Source: Strongylocentrotus droebachiensis (Eukaryota > Echinodermata > Echinoidea > Camarodonta > Strongylocentrotidae). Taken from it: a DNA stretch of 64,000 nt. Shown here one piece after another: positions 11,460 to 25,720 of the stretch. Each line of letters begins with the position of its first letter. Within the stretch, counting starts at the first letter, position 1. The notes under the pieces are model-generated. The model had not been told where the DNA came from. It searched no databases and saw only the letters and a program-made list of their open reading frames with translations. The position numbers and the translations under genes are program-made. Where the stretch lies: positions 558,001 through 622,000 of the forward strand of contig JAVYIG010000060.1 in assembly GCA_035222895.1 (NCBI GenBank), in the 5' to 3' direction.

Positions 11460-12110
11460 TCACCCTGTATACACGCGATATTGAACAACATGGCGTCATT
11501 AAAAATACTCCATAACAGATGGAGCCGTTATCTTTAATAAGACATGTAGCAGTGTGATGAAAGACCCACAACCTAATAATATAATTAAATAACGGTTAAT
11601 GCTGTATGAAAGAGCTGTTATTCATATTAATGAAGGCGTTTTCTGATACGAAATAGTGGCATCATTTGTTTTCTTAATATCAAAGAGGATTCGATCTTTG
11701 CTGTATAGAAATCTTTGTTCCGCTCTCAAATATCATAACAAGGTTGACTTGGTAATATCATTAATCTGTTTGATTGACAGGTCTTTATACTTTGAACCTG
11801 AGTCAAGTGTTTTGTTTTTGTGTTAAACGATGAAAAATTAGATGCTAACAGTTCCAAAGGCCGAACGTTCTTATCTCGGAGATACGATATCAAGTATTAT
11901 ATTTCAACAACAGATGTTTACTACTTCAAGTAAAATACACGCAATATTGAATGACATGTCGCCATTAAAAGTATTTTAAAATAGATGGTGCCGTTGATGG
12001 AATGGAATGGTAGGCTAGATATAATGAGTTTGGCTGGGATGGAAAGGGGTGGGACACCTCATCTTACTATACAACAAGTATTCAATCTCTAGTAATTGAT
12101 AACTAATTAA
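11460..12110. repeat. Satellite block, monomers A and B
   Basis: Type A core at 11517..11526 and type B core at 11983..11992, 466 bp apart, in the same order and orientation as at the left end of the window. Confidence 0.8.
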
Positions 12111-13390
12111 TGTTCCTTTTAAATACTAATGTTAATGTTGTTTTTTTTGCTTTGTTTGTTTGTTTGAAATAAATATACATTTTTTTGGTATTAGGATTTT
12201 TTGTTATAATAGGCCTGTGATCTTTTTTAATTCCCACCATATTTGAATACTTATGTGACGGTTACTTATTATTTTCCTTTTCAAGTCATGTGTTATTGAC
12301 ATTGTGATTTTGTTGGTGTAATTCAAATGTGAAAATGAAACGAATTGAAGACAAATGTATGGAATTGATCTTTAATCTAATAGTTAAATGTATATGTGGC
12401 AGTATTTAATTATAACAAGAGTAATATGCACATCTTAGAACTACTCTTGATGGTTGATTTCGTAATTATATATTTTCAGCCCTTGAACTTCATGTTAAGT
12501 GTGTGTATATATATATTGCATTTCAATAAACTGATACATGTACAATAACAGTTGCAAACAAAGCCTGAAATGCTACATTTCCCGGAGAGAGAGAAACCTG
12601 GGCTTCAATCACAAAATAAAATAGGAATACATTACTAATGATAATATACAAAGAAAGTAAAACAATAGTGAGGCTAGATTTTAAAGAAGAGTGAATGCCT
12701 TGGTAGTAACGACATAATGGAATTCTGACTTAAAACTCTTCTATATTTGTTTTAATAATTTTAAAATTATGGGAACGAAAATTATAATAATAAGCTTAAA
12801 ATAAAGCCACTGTATTCATTGTGGTCAGTTATCATTCTATGAATTTGAATTAAAAAAAAAAAAAAAAAAAAAGCCTTTCACTCAATGGGATGTGGTGGAG
12901 CTTTTCCGCATGTAGAGTATGTTTGATTATATTTTCTCACAACATTCTTACAGTATTTGTTATAAATTATTATTGTTATCATCATATAACTATGCAACTT
13001 GTATTAGATAATTTGATCTTATTATTAATTGTCTTCAATATTATTACTAAAGGTTGTGTTATAATTGTTATCATTATTATCATTATCATTAATATTATCA
13101 TTATTATTATTACTGTTATCGTTATGATTATCATATTACCATTATCATAATTTATATTATTTTCCCTCTTTTTTTCATGATTGTTCTTATCTGAAGATAT
13201 TGTGTTCAACACGTTTTGGTGTTAACAGTGCCTGGGAGGGGAGAGCCAATCGAATCAGTGTAAACCTCTTGTCATCTTCTCCAAAGAAACAACTGATTGG
13301 GATGTAAAGATATTTTTCCCCTATTCTTACAATAGGATAATGATAATAATAATAGTAATAATAACAATAGGCCTAATTATACTTATGATA
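12111..13390. other. Anonymous AT-rich sequence with A21 and ATT/ATC repeats
   Basis: Contains A21 at 12852..12872 and an imperfect ATT/ATC microsatellite at about 13058..13148. No gene or transposon end recognised. Confidence 0.55.
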
Positions 13391-15495
13391 ACAAGAAGTA
13401 AGTGATTGTGACGGAATAGCTATGATATCAAGGATTAACGCAAAAATGCGAATGCAACTGGGAAAATTATAAATGAGTTACTATCATCTGTTCAATAAAA
13501 AAGTGTATGTTAATAGTGTGTGAGTGCTTAATTGCGTGTATTATATTGGTGATCATCAGACTAATTATCTTGAAATAGATAAAGTCATTAAACTTTGACA
13601 AAACAAAGGGATATTAAACGACTCCAAAGCTTTATCAGTAAGTACCTAAATATCGGAGGGGGTAAGCAACCTTAAAATATTAAACGACTTGATAGCTTAT
13701 AAATATTACCATAAATAGACCGATTGAACAAAAATTCCTTATCACAAGACTTTCAGAAAAATTACAGGTCATACACGTAGGCCATCGAGATGACCAAGGT
13801 TGTCACTTTGATAAAATAGATGGCGCCAAACACATAGTACACACAGTGCTATAAGCACTGGCACAAACAGAATGATCTTGATACACTGATATTTTCAGTC
13901 ATTACTGAAACCCCTAAAAATATTGCGGTTTTCAAGCATGTGGTCATACTTATTAAGAATTGTTATTTAATTTACACTTTCTATTTAGAAAACGCATGGA
14001 ATTGCCTAGCTGGTGCCAATGCCTTTATGATTAATCTTCATAGCAGGGTATGTCATTATTGAATAGAAATTGTAATATAAGTCTTTTTAACCTAGTTTTA
14101 CTTTGAACTTGGATTCAATTGTTTATTTTTTTAAAGAAGGGAAGCCTAATGATGGTTTACAATGAAGAATAAATCATTTTCAAAGACCGGTAATTGGTAG
14201 ATTAGAGATATGATTATCATAAGTAAACGTCGACTGCAAATACAATTTATCATAAAGACGATGATAATACTGCACACTTTACACGCGATATTGAACAACA
14301 TGGCGTCATTAAAAATACTCCATAACAGATGGAGCCGTTATCCTCAATGAAACATGTATAGCAGTGTAATGAAAGACCCACAACCTAATAATATAATTAA
14401 ATAACGGTCTATGCTGTATAAAAGAGCTGTTGTTCATACTAATGAAGGCGTTTTCTGATAGTGGCATTATTTGTTTTCCTAATATCAAAGAGGATCCGAT
14501 CTTTGATGTATAGAAAATGTCGTTCATTCCTCCAATATCCTAACAAGGTTGACTTGGTAATATCGTTAATCTGTTTGATTGACAGGTCTTTATACTTTGA
14601 ACCTGAGTCAAGTGTTTTGTTTTTGTGATTAACGATACAAATTTAGATGCTAACAGTTCCAAAGGCCGAACGTTCTTATCACGGAGATACGATATGAAGT
14701 ATTATATATCAAGAACACATGTTTGCTACTTCAAGTAAAACGCACGCAAGGTTGAACGACATGTCTTCATTAAAAGTATTTCAAAATAGATGGTGCCATT
14801 GATGTAATGGCATGGTAGGAAAGATAGACTGAGTACGTTTGGGATGGGAAAGGGTAGAATACCTAATTTTACTATAACAAGTATTTAACATCTTAGTGAT
14901 TGTGACATGAATTATAGTAGCTACGATATCAAGGATTAACGCAAAAATGCGAATGCAAATGGGAAAAATATAAACGAGTTACTATCATCTGTTCGATAGA
15001 AAAGTGTATGTTGATAAGGTGTGAGTGCTTGTTTGCGTGTATTATATCAGTGATCATCAGACTAATTATCTTGAGATAGATACATTCATTAAGCTTTGAC
15101 GAAACAAAGGGAAATTAAAAGACTCTTTAGCTTTATCAGTAAGTACATAAATATCGGAGGCGGTAAGCAATCTTAAAATAGTAAACGATTTGATAGCTTA
15201 TAAATATTACCATAAATAGACCGATTGAACAAAAATTCCTTATCACAAGCCTTTAAGAAAAACTGCAGGTCATACACGTAGGCCATCGTACGTAATAACC
15301 AACTTTGTCACTTTGTTAAAATAGATGGCGCCAGACACATAGTACACACAGTGCCATGAGCATTGGCACAAACATAATAATCTTGATACACTGATAAATT
15401 CATAAGTATGACAACCCCGAAATATATTGCAGTTTTCTAGCATAGTGATAACATAAATGAAGATTGTTTTATATTTCATGTAAACTTTCTCTTAG
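13391..15495. repeat. Satellite block C-A-B-C
   Basis: Cores at 13818 (C), 14327 (A), 14788 (B) and 15323 (C) reproduce one and a third of the 1.5-kb unit seen at 1..2560. The unit start of position 1 recurs at 13948. Confidence 0.85.
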
Positions 15496-16090
15496 GATCA
15501 TTATGTGCTTGGGCAGGGAGTATGAGTGTGGGTGTCTGGGTGAGGATTAATATGGGTGTTGGTATTGGTGTGTATGTGCGCTATACAAGAACCTACTATT
15601 ATTATTATTATTATTAGGGTCGGTATGGGTGTGGGTATTTATTGCAATGGGTTGGTATGGGTGTAGATAGGTATGAATTCGGGAGAGTATGGTTTAGAGT
15701 AGTTGGGTACGGGTGGGTTATGTAGAGGTGTGGTTGTGTTCATATATCTGTAGACTATTCTGTGGTGTTGAGTTTTTAACTGACGCTAAACCACAATAAT
15801 TAGAATAAACGCAATGAAATCAATGACATTTGGTTCTACATTGTATGATGAAAGATATGAAACATGTGTTTAGATTTCACTAAAGAAATAACTGAAACAA
15901 GAAATAGATATCAAAACATATAACTAGCGGTATGCAAAATTGTAAGTAATGGCCAATAATAAAGGGAAAATAGTAATGGTATAAATATAGGCCTACATGT
16001 AACTAAACTAGAAATTCACTTTAAAAAGGAGTTAAATTGTGGATTTTAATGATGTTTTTGATGAGTTAAGAATAAATCGGAAGCAAAGTT
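15496..16090. other. Low-complexity GT-rich tract and anonymous sequence
   Basis: GGGTATGGG-type sequence, an ATT repeat at about 15597..15616, then AT-rich sequence with no recognisable feature. Confidence 0.5.
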
Positions 16091-16995
16091 CAGAACGTAA
16101 CAAGGTTGACTTGGTAATATCATTAATCTGTTTGATTGACAGGTCTTTATACTTTGAACCTGAGTCAAGTGTTTTGTTTTTGTGATTAACGATGAAAATT
16201 TAGATGCTAACAGTTTCAAAGTCCCAACGTTCTTATCTCGGAGATACGATATGAAGTATTATATACCAATAACACATGTTTGCTACTTTAAGTAAAATGC
16301 ACGCAATGTTGAACGACATGTCGTCATTAAAAGTATTTCAAAATAGATGTTGCTATTGATGTAATGGCATGGTAGGAAAGATAGACTGAGTACGTCTGGG
16401 ATGGGAAGGGGTGGGATACCTCATCTTACTATATCAAGTATTTAATATATAAGTGATTGTGACGGGAATTATAATTGCTATGATATCAAGGATTAACGCA
16501 AAAATGCGAATGCAACTGGGAAAAAATATAAACGAGTTACTATCATCTGTTCAATAGAAAAGTGTATGTTAATAACTTGTGGGTGCTTGTTTGCGTTTAT
16601 TATATTGGTGATCATCAGACTAATTATCTTGAGATAGATACAGTCATTAACCTTTGACGAAACAAAGGCAAATTAAAAGATTATTTAGCTGTATCAGTAA
16701 GTACCTAAATATTGGAGGTGGTAAGCAATCTTAAAATATTTAACGAAATGATATTACCATAAAAAGACCGATTGAACAAACATTCCCTATCACAAGACTA
16801 AGATTAAAAAACTGCAGGTCATACACGTAGGCCATCGTGATTACCAACGTTTTCACCTTGTTAAAATAGATGGCGCCATACTTAAAGTACACAGTGCAAT
16901 AAGCGTTGGCACAAACAGAATGATTTTGATACACTAATACATTTAGTAGTTATGATAACCCTTACAAATATGTTTCAGTTTTCTAACACATTTGT
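16091..16995. repeat. Satellite block B-C
   Basis: Cores at 16344..16353 (B, degenerate) and 16868..16877 (C) in the usual context. Confidence 0.75.
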
Positions 16996-17950
16996 CATAT
17001 AAATGACGAATTATATTAATTTATACTTCATATTTAGATTTAATATTTTTTGTTTGTGTGGGGGTTATGAGTGCGTGTGGGTACACGTGTGATGGATTTA
17101 AGTGTGGCTGTTGGTGTGTATAGATGTGGATCATAAGTCAATGTTGAAGCAATTCGTCTTTGTAATAAGCCATGTGTAAAAAAAAAAATTCAAATCGATA
17201 CACCTTTAGCTAGCGATGAGGTATTACATTCACCTGTAACATTTGTATAACAATAGCTAGGATTCGAATTGCACATTGTTAATTACATACATTAGATAAA
17301 GCGTGTTTAATTTGACAAAAAACACGGCTTGCCCTACGTAAAAACAGGTAATTTGTTGGCATTCTGACTATTGAAATATAATTATTCGTAACAGGTGAAT
17401 GAAATATTACGTAATGAGGCACTTAACGCAGACGTATGTATCAAATTTCATTTTGTTATGGGTGTATAGACTTTATTGTGAATTTCCTCTGTTAAACTCT
17501 GTATACTTCATTGAATATCATAATGATATTGACATGGTAATGTATAATCTTGTCGAATTTTTACTTTTAATACAATTCACTACGAGAGAGTGACATCATT
17601 TGACTGTGCAATATCATATAATTAGTTTAGTTTCGCTCATATATCGTCCGTCTATGAACCTTTTATGTCAATTAATAAAGAAAAACTCTAACCCGAAAGC
17701 CATGTACCCTAGAAGAAAGAAGACAAATCAAAGAAGTTGACCGGTGAAAAACTTAATGTATCTGACAAAAATGAGACAGTTAACATGTTTGGAAAGTTGT
17801 AGACTGGGAGGAATCATTATTTCTAAAATGTTCGACTTGGGATGCCCTTTTTATTCAGAGGGCTCATAATGATTTGTTCATCATAATATATTTCACGTTA
17901 TGCCCCAAGAACGGAGACAATTTTCAGGGGGAAAACAATTTTGTTTTGTA
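16996..17950. other. Anonymous AT-rich sequence
   Basis: I see no gene. A short motif around GCAGACGTATGTAT near 17424 recurs near 25160, pointing to an old dispersed repeat. Confidence 0.45.
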
Positions 17951-18844
17951 CGTAACGAACAGGATAGTTATCACCAACTGCGTCACCACCTACTGACAAA
18001 ACTGCAAATTCGAGATTCGCATAGATTTGTTGATCTCATATTTCAAACATTCATAACATTTTCCGATTTATTTCAACATTTCGCCACTATGTATTTTTTA
18101 TGTGTGTGTTATTAAAATAGTTGGACTGCTGTTACTTTTGTAAAAGATAAGTTCATCTATTTTTAATCTGATTCAAGTGCTTTGTTTTCATAATGGAGGT
18201 GTTTGACCGGAGAGGAAAATTTCAAAGTTCAACAATTCGTATATTAAAGATAATTATATTTATATAAACTCCAACGAAATTTATCTTATCATGATAACAA
18301 TGAACATAATGTCTACGATACACACTTTGTTGAACAACGTGTCGTCATTAAAAGTACTTCAACATAGAGGGCGCCAATGCCCTTGTGTCACAAGTTATTG
18401 ATATTATCTTAATCATTATTTTTTGGCAAATATTGTTTCTTTTTCTTTTGTTTTTGTCGTTAATAATGTCAGTGACTTACCATGGTAGGGCTACATGAAG
18501 TACGGAGGCAAGTACAGCACATCATCCTGAGAAAAAAATATCGATACAGATTTGTATTAACTGCTTTAAGATCCTTTATTTTGTTTCCAGTGGAATTCTC
18601 TTTTTTCATATAACACACTGCCAAATGTCAGCAACGATAAACATTATCTCCCTTTTTTCTTTCTCTCTTTCTCTCTCTCTCTCTCCCTCTCTTTTATATA
18701 TCTCCATTCTCTCTGTTAGCTTCTCTCTCTTTCTCTCAATATCTAAATTATTGTCCTGGAAATACCATGTCACCTTTGTGTTGGGTAAGATTACTAGAAA
18801 ACGTTTGTTTTGATCAGAAAGGGAGAGGAGGGGAAATAGGAGGG

Positions 18845-20450
18845 CAGGGGCGGCCGAGCGACTTCCAAAGTGGGGGGGGGGGGCACCAACAAAAAAAAAG
18901 GGCACTTTCTGGAAAAAAGGGGCACCTACATTTGGAAATCTCAAAGCGAAAATATACAATTTTTTAAACATTCGTATATACCGCTACATTGTGATTACAT
19001 TATGAGGGATGATTTCATTATTTGTTTCTCTTCATAAATCATACAAGATATCGCTTAAGCATCATACTGTACAGTTGGGTGTGATGTCTGAATATGCATT
19101 TACGAGCGAGCGAAGCGAGCGAGAACAATTTTAAAGATCTGTGAGGTCGCAGTGCGAAAAATTACATCTTATAAAGAGGAAAAAGGCAATCGTGATGGGG
19201 TTATAAGCACATTCTCATAACGGAAGACTGAAAAGACCTTTGAGAAGTAACATAATTATATCATCTTTAAATGCGAGCGAGCGCAGCGAGCGAACTGTGG
19301 GGGAAATTGCTCTTAGTCGCTTAAAATAAGGGGCACGATTAATGATAACATGAAAAGGGGGCAATTATCGAAAGGGATAAGACACTTATTCGAAAAGAAA
19401 AGGAGCACGTGTCAAAGTACAAAGGATAATTATAAGAGGTGAAAATAAGGCATTTTTCCACCTGAAAAGAGGCACTCACCAGTGATGAAAAAGAGGCGTT
19501 TACGAAAATGGGAAATAGGCATTTGTTGACGGAAAAGGGGCACCCATCAGATGTTGATAGGGGCATTTATAAGAGGTGAAAAGGGGATAGGTCCCTTATT
19601 AGAAAGGAAAAGGGGCACGTATCATTATTAAAAAGGGAACTATCAGAGGTGAAAAGGAGCACTTATAATAAAGGCATTTGTTGAATGAGAAGGGGGCACC
19701 GTTCAGATTTTTTAAAGGGGCAGTTATGAGAAGGGGAGGAAGCTCTTTCTTTTTGATGGGGGCACTTATCATAAGGAAAAGGGGTACTTATTAGAAAGGG
19801 AAAGGGGTAGTTATGAGAAGGGGAAGGAGCTCTCTCTTTTTAATGGGGGCACTTGTCATAAGGAAAAGGGGCACTTATTGGAAAATAAAAGGGGCACATG
19901 TTAAAATGAAAGGTGTGCTCATCCGAGTTTAAAAAAGGGGTAGTTATTAAAAGGAGAAGGGGCACTTCTAACAAAGGAAAAAAGGGGCAGTTGTCAAAGT
20001 AAAAGGAGCCCCTCTCATTTTTGAATAGGGCAATTATCAGAGGTGAAGGGGTCACTTATCAAAAAGTGAAAAGGGGCACTTCTCGTACCTGAAAAGAGGC
20101 ACTTACTAGAGATTAAAAATGGCACTTATTCAAGATAATTCCAAGATTTATGAGAATGGAAAATGGACCCTTATTGCACAGGAAAATGGGAACATGTCGA
20201 AGGAAAAAGGGCACGTGTCAAAAATAAAAAGGGCACTCGTCAGAGGGGAAAAGGGGGAAGGGGCACATTTACTAAGTAATAGGGGCACTTGTCAAAGTAA
20301 AAGGGGCACTTTTCCTATGTAAAAGGGGCACTTCTTACAAAATAAAAGGGGCACTTTTCCTTTGTAAAAAAGGGCACTTTTGGGGTATCGGAAAAAGTGG
20401 GGGGGGGGACTGTGCCCCCCCCCCCCTGCCCCCCGGGAGAACCGCCTCTG
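18845..20450. mobile_element. hAT-type non-autonomous element with 8-bp target duplication
   Basis: The ends are CAGGGGCGG at 18845 and, reverse-complemented, CAGAGGCGG at 20450, the CAGRGGCGG signature of hAT elements. The 8-bp duplication TAGGAGGG is perfect on both sides (18837..18844 and 20451..20458). The sister repeat near 21694 has an unbroken site, AATAGGAGGGGGATAGG. The 1606-bp body has no transposase and is mostly minisatellite, with G and C runs next to both ends. Confidence 0.9.
19320..20395. repeat. GGGGCACTT minisatellite inside the hAT-type element
   Basis: About thirty variants of AAAAGGGGCACTTATCA with spacing of roughly 20 to 40 bp, all on the same strand. Unit length varies, so this is an interspersed-motif minisatellite rather than a clean tandem array. 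Open frames within it are low complexity. Confidence 0.85.
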
Positions 20451-20519
20451 TAGGAGGGGGATAGGTTCATGTAAACGTTTGGAAGAAAATTCAAGGACAG
20501 AAAAGAAAAAAGAAGAACC

Positions 20520-23500
20520 AAACAAATATATAAATAACTGGTAGGTAAGCTTATACGTAAGTTGTTGTTAATGGTATATGTTCCCCTATTAATTTACTAT
20601 GATTGAAATCATATTATTATATTTGTTATATCTCATTATTTCATATTGCTAATTTTTTTGTTTAAAGATTAATTGTACAAACTTGCCTTGAACCCAAACA
20701 TATAGGTTTGTCTCTTGACCTAAATGTATTGTTGATATTGGATATAAAGCAAATAACCACCTCATTTACTCGGGCAGGTCGACAAACTATCATCGCCTCG
20801 GTGAAATAATGATGTTTTTGTACGTAACGAACAGGAGAGTTATCACCAACTGCGTCACCACCTACTGACAAAACTTCCAATTCGCATAGACTTGGTGATC
20901 TCATATTTCAAACATTCATAACAGTTTCCGATTTATTTCAAAATTTCGCCACTATGTATTTCTTTTTTGTGTGTTATAATACAGATGATCTTGTTACAAG
21001 AGTTGAACTGCTGTTACTGCTGTTAAGATAAGTTCATATATTTTTAATCTGATTCAAGTGCTTTGTTTTCATAATGGAGGTGTTTAACCGGAGATGAAAA
21101 GGGTTTCAAAGCTCAACAATTCGTATCTTAAAGATAATTATATTTATATAAACTCCAACGAAATTTATCTTGTCATGATAACAATAAACATAATGTCGAC
21201 GATACACACTTTGTTGAACAACGTGTCGTCATTAAAAGTACTTCAACATAGACGGCGCCAATGCCCTTGTGGCACAATTTAGTGATATTATCTTTTTCTT
21301 TTGTTTGCGTCGTTAACAATGTCAGTGACTTACCATGGTAGGGCTACATGTAATACGTAGGCAAGTAAAGAACATCATCCTTAAAAAAAATATCGATACA
21401 GATTTGTATTAACTGCTTTAAAATCATATATTTTGTTTCCAGTGGAATTCTCTCTTTTCATACAACACACTGCCAAATGTCAGCAACGATAAACATTATA
21501 TCCCTGTTTTTTTTCTTCTCTCTCTCTCTCTCTCTGTCTCTCACTCCTTCTCTCTTATCTATCCCCATTCTCTCTGTTATATTCTGTCTCTTCCTCTCAA
21601 TATCTACATTAATGTCCTGGAATTCACATGTTACCTTTGTGTTGGATAAGATTACTAGACAACGTTTGTTTTGATCAGAAAGGGAGAGGAGGGGCAATAG
21701 GAGGGGGATAGGTTAATGTAAATGTTTGGAAGAAAATTCAAGGATAGAAAATGAAAAAAAAGAACCAAACAAATAAATAAATACCTAGTAGACGTATATA
21801 TATATGTATATGCATATATATTGTTGAAATCTTGAAATTATTGAGGTAAGTAAGATAATCAAAATAAATGGAAAGGCCAACTATCATAAGTAAGCATGCT
21901 TGAGTCGATATCAGCCAGGAAGAGGGGGGGGGGGGAGATGTCGCTCTTCGATCAATATGTAGGAGAATAGAGTGTCACGTATGAGGTTGGAGGTCGATTG
22001 TCCGGACGCTTTATTGAAATAAAGCTGCCGTATTTTTTGTTTTTTGATCAGGCTAAAGATTTCCATTAAATAACACTAACTTTCATAAATATTTGTCCTT
22101 TATAATGATTTCTAACATAAGTCAATCCGTTTGGGCACTCAACGTCTGGGTAAGCCGGCAAAATATAACTATCATGACTGTATACAAACAGCAAAGTATA
22201 CACATTTTAAACAATACTTCAATATGGTTGAGGCCAACTTCATTCACTTAACTAAAAATGACGCTTTCGCACAAATCATGATGGAATTTATTATTAATTT
22301 ATTTCATAATGCATATTTAAAAAAAAAAAAAATATCATATTTAACTTGTCTTCATATTCATAGATTTTTGTTTTCGTTAGACCATAAACATGTAAATTCC
22401 CCTTTCCATCTCCGTATAGGCCTATTGGGACTTAATATGTATACCCAATTCTTTCGAGCAGAGTTTAACTAAAAGCTGGACCTGATGTAAGTGTTGGTTA
22501 TTTTGTGATGGCGATATGCAAATGTCATTCGTATGTCACTCCGTAATGAAGCTTTAATTATAATTGTTTTGTTTGCTATGAACTTGTTGAATGGTTGATA
22601 GAAAACCTAAAAACAGTTAACCGCTGTTATACTTTGGAATATGATTCAATTATTCAGTTGCAGTTTTGTATGCAGTTAGTAGGTATATGGTATCAGATAT
22701 AAACTCCATCCATAAATATGATTTATCACAAATACGATGAGAATTTTGCAAATAAAGCATAATATATTGAACATTATAGCGTCATTAAAAAATACTCGAT
22801 AATAGATGGCGCCATTCCATTTTATTGCATGTATAGAAGCTATTGAAAACCTCCATAACCATAGACAACAAAATATATTTCATGAATTAGTAGATTATGC
22901 TGTTTGAAAATGGACAACCTTCATAGTATACATGAAAATCACTTTTACAAAAAAGTGACATTATTTGTCTTTCTAATAACTAAGAGAATTTGACTTTGGC
23001 TGTATGGTTCCTTTTTTCAATACTTAACGTAAGGTTGACAGGGTAATAGTGTTACTTTTTTAATATATAGAACTATATATTTTAAACCCAGTTCAAGTGT
23101 TTTGTTTTTGTGATGGAGTTTAATAATTAATATGATAACAAGTTGAAAGTCTAAAACAAAATTCGTGTCTTGGAGATACGATATCTCTGTCATTACCGGC
23201 GAATACTTTATCATAAAGACAATGAAAATACTGCACGTAACGCGTACTGCAATCAATATAGAACAACATGTCATCATTACAACTACTCCGAAATAGATAG
23301 TGCCATTGAGTTAATGGTATGGTAGGGGATATAGACCTACTAACCTTGGATGAGGTAGAATTTGGACACCTCATTTAATTAAATAGGCATTTAATCTTTT
23401 ATGATTTTTTTTAAATCCTGCAAAAGTTGGAACAAATACAAATACAACTAAAACACGATTTTCCATAACCGTTTAATTTTCGCTTTGTTTGACACCACTT

Positions 23501-25640
23501 AGTTTTTTGATCATTTTCTTTTACATTTTAAAACAAAATAAGATTTGAAGTTTAAAGAGATACTTTGCAGAATTAAGAGACTTTTAGGATGTTAGTGTTA
23601 AAATATACTTGAATGTTAAAAATATATTTATGGTTAAATTTAAAAAATGTCTCATCCCTTATAGTAGTTCCTAGGTGATTGTTTACTGCTGTGGGAAGAA
23701 TTACTTTTGAGTGGTTATGGGCAGGAAAGGTCGTATAAAGAAACAAATAATGTGTCATGACTAAGTATACGAGGGTAAATGAACGTGAGATTGAAGCTGT
23801 TTATTATGTTATAACGTATAACAGATTTTATAGAGAAGTAAGAGTATTAAGAAAATATTGGAAGAATTATAATTCTATATTATATTTATTCTAAATGTAT
23901 TTCATATTGTAAGGAGGATTTTCAGCTTTAGTTATGGAGAAAATCCCTTTTCCCCCCAAACTGGAAATATGTCACTCTTATACGTTAGCAACTCATTGGT
24001 CCCATAGTTGTTTGGACTGATTGCACATTTAACCATTTGCAAAGAAATATCATCAAGATATGAACGTGAGCAGGTAACCTTGCTTTGCTTTTGTGTGTGG
24101 GTTGCTTGGGGTAAAGGGAGTACGGTTTAATATAATTTGTTTTTATATTATAACGGATTTCACTCGTTATATATCATTTGTAAAGGTATTTCATTTATTG
24201 AATTATGATTTTATTATTATGGAAAAGGATGGTACTTTGAAGAAAAGAATTGTTAATGATTTGATATTAAACGAACAAAAACAAATAATCGAAAATAATT
24301 GTTTCTAGTTATGTCAAAATGTTAAGTTTTATTTCATCCACTTTGAACCTCATCCAAATATTTCGTTTACATGACAAAGGATAGTAACTAAAATGCAAAC
24401 ATGTGTAAAGGCTCATGTCTTGAAGATATGATTTGTTTTTAAACTCTAATTTTAAATGCGATTCTTTCCTGAATACGACAAGAATGCTGTACATACAGAC
24501 AGTATTAAACGACATTAGTACAACATCTTCACGATAGATGGCGCTATTGCCTTTGTGGTACACACATGCATAACCTACAGAAATGGTCTATACATGTATA
24601 TTTGGCTAATTACAGGTAATTGGCAAAGAATAGGAAATGTGTTTCAAAGGCCGACAATTAATACATATAGCAGATAAGGTATCATAAATAAACTCCAACT
24701 TCAAATACAATTCATCATAAAAACAAAACGCTTAAAGTAATGCACGCAATATTGAACAATGTACAAACAAATGCTTAAAAAAAAAGGTGGTGCTTATACC
24801 TTTACGGCTCAACTGTCTTAAAACTGTAACGAAATTTGTTTTCATATTTCATAAAATGGGGTCCAGGCATTATACGGACATTCTTTATAATGAAATTCAC
24901 TTTCCGAACAAATTACATAACTTGTCTTAAAACGTCAGAGAGTCATACTAAGGTGGATGGGATATTTTAAAATACTTTTTTCAAGACACAAATCTATACA
25001 CCTTGTACCTGATTGCACTGTGTTTTGTTTCCTTTTTCCATTATGTAGTATATTCATCTATTCATTGTTTTATTACAATATGCAAACAGGAGCTGATGAA
25101 TGTATCGCTCATAACTTGCATTAAAACAAAACACAATGATGGTACATTCAGGCACTTAATGCAGACGTATGTATACAATTTCATGTAATAACGAACATGA
25201 CATATTTTTGACAGATTTAAGTTTTAACAACATCTTGCAAAAGGCCTGCTCTTGCTACTTGTTATTAAAAAATGAATCAATCCATTCTCTCACTCCGCTA
25301 ATCCCAACATAATACATACTGTAGGCATCACTTTGGCGCAAGTCGATTTTTGCACTCTCGCAAACAATGCCACCTGTTCATCCAAGCGTGAACACATACC
25401 ACACAAAAAAGGTACCAAATGATTTGGGATAAAACACTCTTTCATAATTTGTATAATAATTTACTGTTCATAGATGATTTTAAAAAATAATGAGCAATTT
25501 TCTAGGTGTAACCTTTTTTTTTTACTCACACGGTATGCTCTGGCTCCTAATGGTTAGGAGGGGCAATAGGAGGGGGGTAGGTTCATGTAAACGTTTGGAA
25601 CAAAATTCAAGAACAGAAAAGAAAAAATAAGAACCAAACA
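20520..25640. repeat. ~5-kb higher-order repeat, unit 1
   Basis: Blocks at 20530..20810 and 21820..23420 recur in order at 25640..26560 and 26700..28340, and a weaker set at 30640..31540, a spacing of about 5 kb. Unit 1 also holds the extra repeat copy 20821..21780. It has satellite cores at 21250, 22804, 23294 and 24537. 23420..25640 is otherwise anonymous, and I find no gene in this unit. Confidence 0.75.
20821..21780. repeat. Repeat unit, copy 2, with empty hAT site
   Basis: Collinear with 17951..18844 plus 20459..20560. The position equivalent to the hAT-type insertion is intact at about 21694..21705. Confidence 0.85.
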
Positions 25641-25720
25641 AATAAAAAAATAACTGGTAGGTAAGCTAATACATAAGTTTTTGTTAATGTAATATGTTCT
25701 CCTATTAATTCACTACCATA

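Larger units (their letters stand above)
17951..20560. repeat. Repeat unit, copy 1, split by a hAT-type element
   Basis: The sequence from TACGTAACGAACAGGA at 17951 through a CT tract to GGAGAGGAGGGG, then continuing after 20458, matches 20821..21780. It includes a diverged satellite monomer core at 18366..18375. The unit is interrupted at 18845..20450 by the element described separately. Confidence 0.8.

Noticed and set aside
18606..20525. Several frames of 60-120 codons around the hAT-type element
   Set aside because: Low-complexity CT, G-run and GGGGCACTT sequence; no domain.
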